From: Hybos culiciformis
Lineage: Eukaryota > Arthropoda > Insecta > Diptera > Hybotidae
Direction of reading: 5' to 3'
NCBI GenBank assembly: GCA_964007475.1
Contig: OZ023274.1
Span: forward strand, 101,727,372 to 101,791,371
DNA: 64,000 nucleotides
This document shows positions 46,601 through 60,359 of this stretch, one piece after another (the first letter of the stretch is position 1; every line of letters begins with the position of its first letter). Both the position numbers and the translations under genes were made by a program. The notes beneath the pieces were generated by a model. It was not told where the DNA came from. It did not search any database and was given only the letters and a program-made list of their open reading frames with translations.

Positions 46601-49600
46601 TATATAAATTATAATAAATAATATTTAAAAATTATAAATTACTGCCGGCTTTTATTCAATTTTCAAAAAGACAATGAATTTATAAGAAGAAATAAAAATT
46701 CGAAATTATTAAACATAATACATTAATAACATTTATAATCGGAAATTATGTATATATATATTCTAGCTAGTACATAATCTTCATACTATATCTGCATTAC
46801 AAATTTCAGATGTTTCAACAATTTTTATTTAAAAAATTCTTTTCTTATAATAAGAATTACATAATTTGTACATAAAAAATATCCTTGTAAAAAATATCAA
46901 TTTATTCGTTATTGAAATTGATATCTTATTTCTAGAAGAAAAAAAAATATTAACAACAAAACCATAAGATACATCTATCTGTATCTCATAAATGATTAAT
47001 ATTCCCTATATATCAAAACTTAAAAACCGAGAAATATGTTTTTTATGTATCAATATTTTTATTAAAATACATAAATACTATATATATATGTATATAATAA
47101 AAGTTATCAATTGAAATAAAAACGAAAAACATAATTCGTGATTTTAACATTATTGCGCAAAATCAATATTTTTTATTTACTTTTTTTTCTTAGTAAAGCA
47201 TCTTCGAGGTATCTTTGCACAAAAACCTTAACAGTGTTAAATATTTTTATTTTTTTTAAATGTTTTTTAATAAAAAAATTTTTTTTTCTTTTTATTTGTA
47301 AAATCTTTTTTTAAATCCAATAAAAAAATTGCAATTATCAATTTTTTTTTTCAATTTGTTTTAATAAAATGAAATCTTAAATGAGCATAAAATGACCATA
47401 ACTTAAGTAATTTTTGTTCAATTGGTTAGATTGGTGTACACTAAAAATACGCCCATTTTATTTATTTTCATGATTTGTTTTGGGGAGGAGTTTTAAATAA
47501 ATACTATGAACAAAGGTGAATTAAGTGGGAAAAAAAATTCAGGAAAATACAAACAGAATACAAACACCAGAAATAATAACAAAAAAAAAAAAAGATACAT
47601 TTCATAGTAACTTTTTTTATGAACAATATGTAAAAATATATGTACATATAAAAAAAAAATTGTATCTTTTAAGGCATACAGGTGAGAAAAAACATATATA
47701 TATTTTTATTTTCTATTTAAAGTGTATTAGTGTTGTATAAAAATATAAAATATTTGTTTTATACACAGATCGCCACATACTATACTATCAACACATTGTA
47801 TGACATTTTGATGATAATACTATATAACATTTAATTTTATCAAAATATCTTTTTATGACATTTTTATAATGAAATTATAATTTTTTTTTGTTAGTAAATT
47901 GATTAACGGTAAAGAAGGTCAAGATTTATAAACAATGAAATTTTTTTATTATTGAAATTTAATATAATCAAAATGTTGACCGAATATGTACTTTTGATAT
48001 AATCATATAAAAGTAGTAATTAGTTATTATAATATTGAATTATGAAAATCTATAATTTGGTGAAATTACAGAATACTTATAAAAAAAATTCTATATTATC
48101 ATTTACTTAGGGATTAATTATTCGTTTTGTCAAGTAAATATAGATTTAATGCGTCTATCAACCCAAATGGGACTGATTTAGCGATTCAAATCAAGATCTT
48201 AGCTTATAATGTTTTAGTTGGAGAATCGATTGAAATCATCAAATGGGTTATACAGTTCGTGATTCGCAGGTTTTATTATGCCAATTTCTGAGAATAACTA
48301 AACATGTATTAATAAAAACTATTGCCTATTTTAAGTAAAGTTGTTGAAATTTTATTTAGGTTATTATAGAAGTATATGATTGTTGGATCTTGTTGTCTTA
48401 TAATTTATCAGTATAGTCTTGTATTTAGTTGAAAGAATTACTTACTAATTAAGAACTACTTACTTATTACTGAACTGGGGCTTCCAAACTAATTTCTTTT
48501 CTATTCTGTTTTGAGTTACAAATTAATGATTGTCTTACTAGAGACTTTTACATGGTTGTCTTAGGAGGTTTTTATTTTCTTTTAGTTCAAACTAGAAGGA
48601 TATTACCAAAATGTCAAGGAATGATCAACATTCATTCTATATAAAAATTATATAAAGAATGCAATTTTTATATTGTTTATTTCGTGAAGTAAATTTCTCA
48701 CGAACTTTAAAAAAAAAATCATTACTATATACATGCGAAATTATCATTTTAATGTTCATTTAACTGATGATTATGCTAATTTTTTGTTATTATTTATGAT
48801 TTAAAAAAAAAAAAATTTTTTTTTTTTGTTAAATGAATATCATCATACTTCTTGTTGAAGCAACTTCCATTCATTAATTTATTTTTAAAATTCTAAAAAA
48901 AATTATGTGTGTGTTCTTAATTTTTAACAGCACCATAGAATAGATATTTCTCAAAAAATACTATTTACATTCAATTAACTCCGAGCGCCTAAAATCAAAG
49001 ATTGAATCAACTGTGTAGTTTATGTTTATAATTTGCTCCGATTTTTTGTTTAAAATTTAATGAAAATAAGTGTTTCGCCCACTGAGGCTGAGATATGAAC
49101 ACATCAGTGCCAGAAATCTCAACTTCAATTTCTGGCGGACACTAAACACTCAACTCTAAAATTTTCCTATTTAAATTATATTTTTTATTTAATTTAAATT
49201 CTGATGTTTTTTTTAAGTAAAGCCAGTTTCTTCAAATATTTTTCAACATTCGAGATGTAATAAATATAATGTATAAATTATACTTGAATCAAAACGAGTC
49301 TAAAAACACTAAAAACAGAGACCTTTTTTTAATACGAAAGAATTTGAATGGAAATCTGTCAAATATTTATTTTCTAAACTGTATCGAAATATTCAATGAT
49401 TTCCATATTTATTCGCTCGAATTAATACTTAATTCACATAATTTAACCATTTTGAAAGTATTCTAGACATAGACTTAGAGTTACGCAGACTGGGAGTTTT
49501 AAAGTAATACACTGATTTGAATAGAATAAATAAAAACTGGAGAAAAATAAAAGTTAATTTTGTACATTTTTTATGCATAGAGCCTTTTTTTTTGAAAATG

Positions 49601-50522
49601 ACATAATTTCTATACAGATTCATATAAAAAAATTAGGAAACTAATTTATTTATTTAATTTATTGTTTGCAAATGCAGCATAAATATAATAAAAAAATAAT
49701 AATATTTAATTCAAAATAAAATTCAATATAAAAATATACAACAACACAAATAAAAACCACGAAACAAATAAAAACCACGAATTGAGAAAACTTTTAAGTT
49801 ATCGTCATTCATTTTTACACATTAAATTAATAAAATAACTAAAAATAATATTCATATTATGCATTACTTTAAAAAAAAAATTAATAACTAACTATAAAAA
49901 TAACTTGCAAAAAATGTATATAATATATTTTTTAATATCGATAAGACATAAGACTATCTAATAGTATTTTATAGATCAAACACACAGCTAACAAAAAAAA
50001 TATACTATATCAACAAAATAAAAATTTTTAGGCCTCTAAACCTTATACAATTTTCAGTATATTTCAAAACTTTTTTTTTTCAATTTTGTTTATTTTCATT
50101 TTTTTTTTTATTATTATTATTAAAAGTTATAAAAAAATTATAAATTTTATATATGTATAATATTTATTTTTGCTTCACAACAAATACAACTTCAGCAGAG
50201 AATTATATAGGTATAGCTAAAAAACACATTGAAAAAAGCTTTCATATACAAATGTCATGTAGGTATATTTATTATGTGTATGATGATTGTTGAGGAAAAA
50301 CAACACAAGAAAAAAAAAAAAAAAAAAACTGCAATCAGCCTTGTTTTTCCAACAACCAGCAAATATTGACGAGAAAAAAAAAATTTATTTTACTCTATTC
50401 TTGTTGTTTTCTTTTTTTTCCTTCGTCTTCTTTTTTCTTTTTTTTTTATTTATTTATATACAATTTTATTTTTTTATTTTTTTTTTTTGATGAAATTCTA
50501 TTCCTGATCGTATTTAGTTTCA
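43691..50522. other. Gene desert upstream of sine oculis, part 1
   Basis: Nearly 7 kb of very AT-rich DNA with long A/T runs. I see no protein-coding exon, tRNA or known repeat. Small inverted structures occur near 44929-45090 and 49069-49150. Given the position upstream of a developmental homeobox gene, enhancers are plausible, but nothing in the sequence proves them. Confidence 0.5.
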
Positions 50523-50556
50523 TCAGTTTAACGTTTGGTCTCTTGGCGTGAGGTCG
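50523..50556 (+). promoter_or_regulatory. Candidate Inr + DPE core promoter
   Basis: TCAGTT (50523-50528) fits the insect initiator TCAKTY with A at 50525 as +1. GGTCG at exactly +28 to +32 (50552-50556) fits the downstream promoter element RGWYV. The correct spacing makes a TATA-less promoter plausible. About 9.4 kb downstream a strong 3' splice site precedes the sine oculis coding exon, so this could be its distal promoter. A few chance matches per window are expected, so confidence is low. Confidence 0.3.
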
Positions 50557-53500
50557 GGAATTTAATCTTTTGAGAAAGCACAGCAGCACACATACGATAT
50601 TTTTTGTTTTTTATTTTATATAAAAAAAAATTTCATATTAAAAAAAATATTGAAAAAAAAAATAAAAATTTTTCACAGTTCTACAGATAAATATATATAT
50701 TTTTTTAAATTTTATTTATTTACATTTCGGTTTTCTTTATATACGAAAAAAAAAGATTCAAAAAAATAATATTTTAAAATAAAAATATCTTTTAGATTTT
50801 ATTTTTATATATTTAAAAAAAAAAAAATATTTTTCTTTTTGAAGAGAAATTAATTTCGAAAGAAAAAAATTACGCATAGACGGAAAATTTCGCTTTTATT
50901 AAAGCATTACGTCATAAAGAAAAATAAATAAAAAAAAAAAAAAATTTGAAGAAAAATTGAATTAAGTAAAAGTTTTTGTATATTTTGTATTTTTTTTTTT
51001 TTTTTTCAAAATAAACAAAAGAAAAAAAGAGCAATTTTTTTTTCTTGTAAAATATTTTCAACAAATTAATGAAAATTATTTTACCATCTATTATCTCAAA
51101 ATACTAATGTATGAAAAATAAGTGCGAAAAAGAAGAAAATTAAAGAAGAAAAAAAAAAGGAATTAAAAAATTATTGGAAATTAAAAAAAAAAAATATTTA
51201 AATTATTGTGCAATTGAAGAAAATTAAAAAAAAAAAAAAGAAATAATATTTTGTCTTAAAAAATAACAAAATAGTCGAAAAGAAAACCGTCGCCGTCGCT
51301 CAAATTCTCTTCTTTTTTTTTACGGACAAAAATTTAATAAATTATATATAGAAAAAATACACAATATTCTTTTCTTTTATTATATATTTGGATACAAAGT
51401 AGTAATTTTCAAAATTTGTTTTTTTTTTTTTTGTGTTAATAAAAAATATTTTCACAATAAAAATGGAATATTAGAATGGTAAATATTTATTCAAAATAAT
51501 ATCAAATTTCACAAAAAAAAAAACTAAAAAACTAAAAAAAAATTAAAAAAAAATAAATAAATTATAGAATATTTTTAAAAGCACATGGGAATTTAAAAGT
51601 ATGTCATACGACGACAATATAGAATTCTAAATTATTTCGATAGTACAGAATGAAAATAGTATAATATGTATTTTTGTTTTTGTAAACAATATAAAAACAT
51701 CGCTGCTAACGTAACGAGCACTAGAGTAAGAGAATGTATAGAATTTGGAATGATATTCAAACATTTATCGAATATTGAAATAACACACAAGAGAAATTTT
51801 TCCGCATTTGATAATTATGTGAATTCGATAAAATTTTTGAACTGACTGATAAAACTTACTATGTACATCTATTTTTATATTATATCTAAAGTGTGCAAAA
51901 TTGTTTGTTTGGCTAATAACTGCACTCATGAGATCAGAGGAGACAAACGCGGTTGAAACTCTTTCCATATTGAAAGAGTATTGAGCTCATCTTTGTTTGA
52001 CCAAAGATTTCTTTCTATTTATACCATATTATTAGCTGAGAACTAATGTTGATAAATTTGGGATTTTTTGTTTTTATTTAAGTTTTTTTTAAGTTTTTTT
52101 TTTTACTTCGTACATTTGAGTAAAGTAAATTAATTCGAAAATAATATTTGAAATATGCACTTGATATGTTTTTTTCGCTCTTTTAACCATTTTGATACTT
52201 CCAATATTAAAATCGAATAAAAATAATTAACAAAAAATTTTAAAATTGTGTTTTAAAAATCACAATGATAATGGAACCTTTAAATTCTAAACCAATTAAA
52301 TTATTCCAGAGCATATATATAATTAATAGAATCATCATTAAATTAGTTCATTTGCAAAATAATTCAAAAATCTGTTTAACCGCCTTGAAAACTGCCAGAA
52401 ATATATAGTTATTTATACACTTCCGATAAAATGATAAATAGTTTGTTACCATATATATATAAATTTAAATTTAAATTTATTCTTCTTTATATAACCTTCA
52501 GTTTATGTTTATTGAAAAGGGCATTCTTAAATTTTTTTTAATTCAGTGAAATTATAGTTATTTTTATACTGTTAAATGTGTGTATTATAAAAGATTAGTG
52601 TGCCATTTTACAGATAATTCCACTGTCTAATGCCATACTTTTTAACATGAAATTGTAAATATTCATATTTCTTACCAAAAGTCGAATTAACAAACATATA
52701 CGTGTTTTTCAAAAAAAGGCGAGGAAGCAAAGAAGCTTTTTTTATTTTTCATAATATATAGTGGTTGAATAATAGGTTCGTCTGGATTTATGAACATATT
52801 TGTTTAACTGCAAATAAATATATAAGAGAACTCAAGTTTTAGATGCCGTGTTTTTCATATTTTTCTGAAAATTAGCGACAATGGCGAAGACATCCTTTTG
52901 ATTTTAATGACTCAGATATTATTTTAGCTTGACTATTGTTTCGTAATAATGTACTACTTCGCATGATGTCTCAAAAGAAAGTATTGGGAATCTTTTAGAA
53001 ATCATGGGTAAAAATATTTATAAACGTTCCGTAACCTACGAAATAAGAAAGAATTAATCTAGCTTATTTAATCTATAAGTTAGTCTTATTCTCCTCATAT
53101 ATTCAAATAGTGTTTAGTTCTGTTTTCCATTCTCAGTTGGCTATGTTGGCTTAGTTTCGTTATATACTGAAGTTTTGTGAAATATTACTTTGAAGCTTTA
53201 ATTATTATTTAAAACTTATCTTTTGATCAGTAAATTAACAAAAAATAAAATCTAATTTTTTTTACACTGATTTTTTGAGAATTTTCAACCCTGCATCATT
53301 AAATTGAAATTGCTTCTTCTTTATTTTTTTCCATTTAATGTTCATATTTATTTTTAAATTTGCAAATATTTCGCACTATTGTTGTGTGCATTATCAAGCA
53401 CAAGTATAGATGAATATATATGTATTTTTGTATATAGGACAGCGTTCCAAAATAGTTTATTTATGTTCATGAAACTAAAAAAAAATAATCGAAAAGAAAT

Positions 53501-56500
53501 AGTTATTCTATATATTTATATTATTCTTTATCTGATTTAACGTTAGCATTTGAAATAATAAATCAAAGAATCTCAATATTTGTAATTCTTACAACATTAT
53601 GCTATTTTTCTTGTTTTACCACCTATAAAAGCGATTTCTTTGAAAAATATAATTTAGCTTCAACAATTAAGAAAAATCAAAAATGTAAATAAAATTATAT
53701 ATGAATTAATTATTAATTTTGTTGTTCACATTGTAATACGCGATTTATGCACATTTTGGCCTGTTGCTAAAAATATAAATATGTAATAAAATTATTTCTT
53801 GTACTTTTTTATGGGTCTGCCGAAGTTACATTAAATTTTATTTTACTGAGGTGCTGATTATCATTCGTTTTTAATTTACACTAAACTGAAGCTCTTACAT
53901 ACTTGTAATTTATACAAAAAATCTTTCCTATTGAAAAGGTTTTAATTGGATCTAAAAACGAATGAGGTTTTAGGATTCAAGGGAGCTTACATATATAGAT
54001 TCGTTTGGAAACAGAAAATTTTTGCTAATGTGAAAGCTTTTAATGACGGAGTAAAAATAAATAAACGGTTATAGGTATTTTATCAATAATTCTCACATTT
54101 TTCATTAAAGAGTCAATTTTCAAAACATTGTAAAGTAAAAAAAAACAAGATAAAAACTTTAATTTATTTGATATATCAATCACCAGCCAATGTTTTTTTA
54201 TGTAAATGTATATAGTCATATGTGCTACGGATTAACCAATTTCAGTATAATTATTTTCAAAATTATGTGTTGAATTTTTAAATGCTAAAACATAATTTTA
54301 TTGTTCATTATTCATGGTCTCGCAAAAAAAAAATTTACTTTGAAGCATATATTTTATACGTACACTACACATATATATTATATATTTGTGTATGTTGTAC
54401 AATATGTATAAATTTTTTATAAAATAAAATACGCATGTGTAACGTATCATATGAAATTTGATATCTTTTTACATTTTTATAAAGATACACATAAAGTATA
54501 TATGTATATTGTAAGTATGTATGTTTATATAGTTGAAAAATATATGAATACGTACATTTATCGTATCTATCACTACTCATCGTTTTATAGTTTATTATTG
54601 AATCAGACAAAATGAAAATATATATATATATATGTATATAGCATTGTAGATATAAATATGTACATATTTATCTAAAATATAAAATTAAAATTTAAACATC
54701 ATGACAAATTTCCCGCATTTGATTTAGTGAAATGTTTTCTTTCCTATTAAGTTTGATCGTTGAAGAACTATAAAAACTTTAACAAACGAAGCGCTTTCTA
54801 ACGTAGATAAATAGCTGAATTTTCAAAATCTTATACCTCAACTGATTATCATATATGCAGAGCTAAAGATAGTAAAATATGTTGCATTTGGTTTGTTTTA
54901 TAAGAAAAATATTTCATTAGAATAATCTATAAGCTTAAGTTGACAACAAAAGGATAAGTATCAGATTTGTAATAAACCAAAAAAATTAATGTTTAGTCAA
55001 ATTTTTCTTACAAATATAGAAAACGATTTTTCAAATTGTAAATAAGATTGTTTTGCACTCAACCACACAGTACTCTATATATTACTTTTATATTTAGCAA
55101 CTGTTGCACGTTGCACCTATTAAAGGCTTCACATATTTATAGGTAAAGACAATCGAAATGTCATCTATTGACTGAAAAAAACTTGCCAAATATGGCTCTC
55201 TAAACTTGTATTTCACTTTTGCAAGAAATTACGTTGACATGGTAATTACATCTTCTATTAAAAAATACAAAACCACATCTAGCTAAATGTCAAAAAATTG
55301 TTAAATTAAGTTTTTATCCTTCGGTACACATTATATTTAAAAATCAGGTTGAATGACGTGCAAGTGTCATACATACATTATGTAGTTTTCATTTCCAAAA
55401 ACAAAGTAATATTTCAAGAAAAGTACATTAATGTTTTCTAAATATGCAAGTATCTGTAGAGTGTAGAAATAAATTTATGTATATAAAAACGAGCACAATA
55501 TTCTATAATTCTACTCTACTCATTTGATATACCATATAATTTTACTATAGAAATAGAAATTCTAGCCAAACAAAAATAAAAAATAAATAAACAAAAACGC
55601 AAAAATTGTATATTATAAAATATTGAAAAATTGAAACAAATCCAACAAAATAAGATTACATGTTCTTACTTTTTACAAATTGAAAAAGAAAATTCTATAA
55701 TTAAACTTATTTTTTTTTTTTTAAATTAAAAATAGGCGCATTAATGGAATACTTAAATTGCTTTAAAATTGAATTCAATTTATAATATAAATGTTCCATT
55801 TTTGTCAGCAACTTTTGATATAATATGTCACATGAATCTAATATAATTGATTATGGTTAGAAAATTACATTTTATTGTGAACTATATATGTATAGCATAT
55901 AAAATTATACTTCTCTATAAAGAAATAAATCTTAAAGAAAAATAAATCGTATGACCACTGCACTGACATGTAGCATATATAACTTTTATACATAATTATT
56001 TTCGTTGTATACCGTTCAAACTTCGAGCTTCTAACTTTTCTAAATTCGTCCACTGAGTAAGTCAGTCTTCAATTTTACGATCGAAAATTTTGATTACAGT
56101 TAAGCTAAATTTTTTTGCACTTAAGCTATTAATCCTTTATCAGGTACGTAACTTAATAATTCGATACATTAATAAAAAGATATGTTGTTTGAAATTTCAC
56201 TGTAGAAAAGTTGTTATATAGAGAAACATAAATATTTTGTTGTTATATTCGTTTTCAAATGGCAAGTAATAAAAATAAAAAAAATCACTTAACACTATTT
56301 TCTAACAATAATATATATACAATAAATTAAAATCTCATTTCGCTTTTTATCTTTTTTATACATTCTCAAACTATTTATATATGTATAATTTGAAAGCTGC
56401 AATCATAAGATTGCACCTACATTTTATAATTTATCAATGATCTTATTTTCTATTTTGATTTTCAACAAAAAACTTAAAAGATTTTATTTCTTATTCAAGC

Positions 56501-56941
56501 AACCATAAAAAAATACTTGGCAATGATTCAAATTTCAAAACAGAAGGAGTATCTACTTAGGACGATATTAAAAATAGTTTGAAAATACATATTTTTATAG
56601 AACATTTTGTATTGTATATGTAGTACATAAAAATATATTTAAATAAGAAAATAAAAGCACAGTGACAAAATATATGTAAAAAATATCGCCAATTAATATT
56701 TAAGTTTTAAGAGTGCTTAATTTAAAATTAATTTGGGCAAGTTTTTTTTTTTTAGTGCCATACAAGAAATATTTGCATAATGTGCAAGAACTGAATTCCG
56801 CTCGAAATTTATGGCTTTTTAAACTGTCTTTTAACTGAATATTATTTTACTTATATTTTTTCTTCTTTCATTAAAAAAAATTTTGGTTTCTGGTTTTCTT
56901 ATTGCTGATGTTTTTATTCATTTTATGAATTTTATTTTAAT
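50557..56941. other. Gene desert upstream of sine oculis, part 2
   Basis: AT-rich DNA. The part 50560-51725 is dense in A and T runs with a few GC patches (for example CCGTCGCCGTCGC near 51287) and might be a long 5' UTR; a possible donor AGA|GTAAGA lies at 51725/51726. The rest, to 56941, has no recognised gene, RNA or repeat. Confidence 0.45.
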
Positions 56942-56945
56942 TTAA

Positions 56946-57715
56946 CCCTTTCGACCCGACTTTGGGCAGATGACTTTAAGCAAAATCTAAAAATGGGAAA
57001 TTGATAATACTCACCTAAATATGAAATAAACCCATTTTTGTAATGGTGGAGTTGCCAGATATCGAAGAATGTTCTGGGATAATAAGTCCCAACAGGGTTT
57101 TGTGGGCCCCATTAAAAAATAAATTTTGGCTTATTTGGTATATGAATAAAATAAATCAAACTAGTAAAAACCATTCAAATATTTAATTTTATATATTTTA
57201 TATATTTATTTATTAATTTTATATATTTATGTACATCATAATTTAAGATATTTTGTTCAATTTGAACATCTTGTGTTGTAAGACTGTTTTCACTTAGTAC
57301 GTTTGGTTTTACATTTAAGCATCCAGCAATTTAGACCTGACTATTTTCTTAAAATATAACAATGTTGTAAAAAACTATATCCCACTCAAACAGTCCATAA
57401 AGTACCGTTGGGACTGATAATCCCAAACAAACAATCCATCCTTCTTGTCCCTAGTAATTAGAATATTAACACTTTTTAATCATTAATATTAGTAAAATAC
57501 TCAAATATAAGAAATTTATCCGACGTGGTTAAGCACGTTCCAATTTTTAGATCAAAACTGATAGAAATATACAAATAATTCTAATGGTAAAAATTTCAAA
57601 TTCAAACATATCACTGAAATTGCATCATAAAAACTGAAATTGGTTTCAAAATATCCCAGTAGTATTGAAATTATATTCTCTGGGATATATATATATCCCA
57701 GGAGAGTCGAAAGGG
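56946..57715. mobile_element. piggyBac-type non-autonomous element
   Basis: CCCTTTCGAC at the left end and its complement at the right, each flanked by TTAA (56942-56945, 57716-57719), the specific target of piggyBac elements. Subterminal inverted motifs GGGATAATAAGTCCCAAC (near 57077) and GTTGGGACTGATAATCCC (near 57408) recur. A TGGGATATATATATATCCCA palindrome sits near the right end. No transposase remains in the 770 bp. Confidence 0.85.
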
Positions 57716-57719
57716 TTAA

Positions 57720-59116
57720 GGTCCTAAAATTTAGTTTAGTCCCAAGAAAGTTTTTTGAACTCTATATCAATTAGGTACAGTATTAATATAGCATGCGAGT
57801 AACCCACGATGTGAGCGATATAACTAGTGTTCCTGAAGTGCAAAACTTTCATTAGTTATAATTATAACTTATAATTATAATTATAATTATTTGAAACGGA
57901 ATGCTTTTCTTATTTTCAAAAATTTACATATTTCTAACAGGTAGTTTCAAAGGCAAATATTATCTCTAGACGAAAGTTGAAAATTTTTTAATTTTATTGT
58001 AATTCATCTAAGAACTTGTCAGATGATTTAGAATAGCTGAATTTTCTGACTAAACTGAATTATACTGATAGAAATGGTTCGATTCAGTGGTTCTTAATCT
58101 TTTTATTGGTTATATTTTTTTCTGAAAAATCTTTATTTATTTTCTCCTATTCAATTGTTACTTCTTCAAAATAATTTTATATATTTTTTGATGAAAAGTT
58201 AGGAATATAAAAGAAAATCAGTATAAAAATTTAGTATGTACATAATATAATAAAATAATATATAATATAGATAGATGATTAATATAAGATTAAAAATATA
58301 ATGATAATAAATATAATATTAGTATGTATACGTTTAATATTAAGTAAAATAATTATTATTATTAATATCGTAATAATAAAAATTTTAATAATATAATATT
58401 TAAAAATCTAATATTAATAAATATGTAAATAATAAGAAAAAAGTGAATAAATAATCACATTAGTAATAATACTATATAGTTATGATCAAAAGAAAATACA
58501 AGACATTTAATAAACACAAAAATAAAAAATTGTTGTCTACTTTAGAACATTAGCGTTTATTATTATTTTTATGATGAGTTGAAATAGAGTTAGATTGAAA
58601 ATTTAATATTAAGTTTTATCATAAACGAATTATACATCATAGAACATAGTATCTAAGCTATGGTAGAATTTCCAAAAAATACAAAAAACTATTCGTTCAC
58701 AACCCGATGAGTTTAAAGTTTAAACTTGTTTTTTTTTTATAACATCGCTGTCATCGTTTTTAAATAATTAAAATCATATTTTAGAATAATAATAAATCTG
58801 ATTTTATATAAGCCTATAGTACTAAAACCGTGGATAGACAAATATTGTTCTGATCTTTGATGTATTTTGGCAGATTGATATTTTTTGTATTATTGTTACT
58901 CAAATATTTAAGAATATTGGTATATAGTATATATCCACAAAAAATAAGAAAAAAAGGCACATTGTATTGTTCTGTACCTATTTGCAGACTCGATTCCAGT
59001 ATTTTTATCTGACTAGACAAGATGAAAATTTGCTGCCTCAAAGTAAGAAATAATTTTTAATCTGAAGGAAAAACCAAAAACGTTGAGAATCGAAAATTAT
59101 TATATCCTTTGTAACT
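57720..59116. other. Intergenic, AT-rich low complexity
   Basis: Contains an ATAATTATAA palindromic run (about 57850-57892) and a stretch of almost pure A/T (about 58230-58450). No genes or transposon ends recognised. Confidence 0.5.
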
Positions 59117-59131
59117 TCCTTTGTGATATTT

Positions 59132-59429
59132 CTTCTTCTTCAATGGCGCTACAGCCCATTTCGGGCCTTGACCTCCTCCTTGAGGGTTCGTGACGTGTTG
59201 TTTTCTCAAAAAGTTGAGCGGGAGAGCCTTGTCAGGACTTTGCCCACCTTCATGTAGAAGGACCTCAGCACTTGCAGTTTTAGCTAGTTCAGTTAATGGT
59301 TATTAAAAGAACCTGTGCCCAGTGGCCACCACGAGGAGGTAGAGCAAGCACTTCGTCAAGAATTAAACAGTTGCGGCACTGGGTCAGCGACCGGTCAATG
59401 CTTTCCCTGTTTATCCTAACGCAGACCAC
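59132..59429 (-). mobile_element. SINE-like retroposon with (GAA)n tail
   Basis: This 298-bp insert is clearly richer in GC than its surroundings. It is flanked by the 15-bp duplication TCCTTTGTGATATTT (59117-59131, 59430-59444). Read on the minus strand it ends in GAAGAAGAAG, a simple 3' tail. A long target duplication and a tail mean insertion by target-primed reverse transcription. No open frame and no clear Pol III boxes; it may be a SINE or a 5'-truncated LINE. Confidence 0.8.
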
Positions 59430-59971
59430 TCCTTTGTGATATTTAATAATTCATAACTTTATTTATAAATAGTAATGAAGTGTCATAGGCTTATGATTTT
59501 ATTTTTTTAAGAAAAATTACCAAAAAAAGAAATTATTAAAAAAAACGAATTTCTAGAACAATAAAAAATTAAAAAAAAAAAAAACCATAGCTTTGAACTT
59601 GCAGAAATCTTTTATTAAATTTTAGGTATATATTATGTATAATCGATCTGAAATTTCCAACCAAACATTTGAAACATTTGTGGACTTAAATATATTAACA
59701 AAAAACAATTTTTAAAAATTACGCCATAAGCCCTCGCCTATGTCTAAAACTGGCACTGCGTATTTCCAAAAAAAATTCAAAATACTGGCTTTAGAATAAT
59801 ATTAATAATTATATTATAAATCCTGTATGCTCTAATAATATGTTTGTTTGTTGTTAAACTTACTAATTCTTAAGTCTATGCATTTATTTCTCTTTAAACA
59901 ACAATTTAACATAAAAATTAAAAACTATTGAATATAATTAAATAAATAAATTTTTTTTCTTTATTTTCAGA

Positions 59972-60359
59972 ATTTTGTGCAATAAATAAATGACTGGATG
60001 TGTACATATAGCATAAAATACCATCAAATTATCATGTATTAAAATTTATAATAATATAATTAATAGTTACTTATAGTATGTTTCATCAAAATACAAAATT
60101 TTAAAGCACAAATTTCTAAAATACAAAAGAGCATTATTCAAAAAAGTAATAAAAAATTAGCAAAAAGCTCAAAATGGCATAAAAATTTATTATTCATATC
60201 ATTAAAGATTAAAGTGATAAAATTAAATTAAAAAAAAAATTAAAAAAAATACCAAAGTGATTAAAAAAAAAATATTATTTTTAAGAAAATACGCATAATT
60301 ATTAATTTAATTATTAAAAAGTTGTGATATTAATAAATAAGCGAAAAAAATCATTTGAA
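59972..60359 (+). other. so: 5' UTR part of the sine oculis first coding exon
   Basis: A strong 3' splice site (T-rich tract then TTTTCAG, ending 59971) precedes this AT-rich leader, which runs to the ATG at 60360. It implies at least one further non-coding exon upstream. The splice site is seen; its use is inferred. Confidence 0.5.

Noticed and set aside
47525..47740. Zinc-finger linker-like HTGEKKH in a 71-codon frame
   Set aside because: No cysteine/histidine finger surrounds it; the rest is lysine-rich low-complexity sequence, so the match is chance.
51765..51968. 67-codon minus-strand open frame in the desert
   Set aside because: It looks slightly protein-like at its start but has no motif, splice support or second exon.
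60324..60359. Upstream extension of sine oculis
   Set aside because: It starts at GTG and has no homology; the known N-terminus MLQHP begins at 60360.
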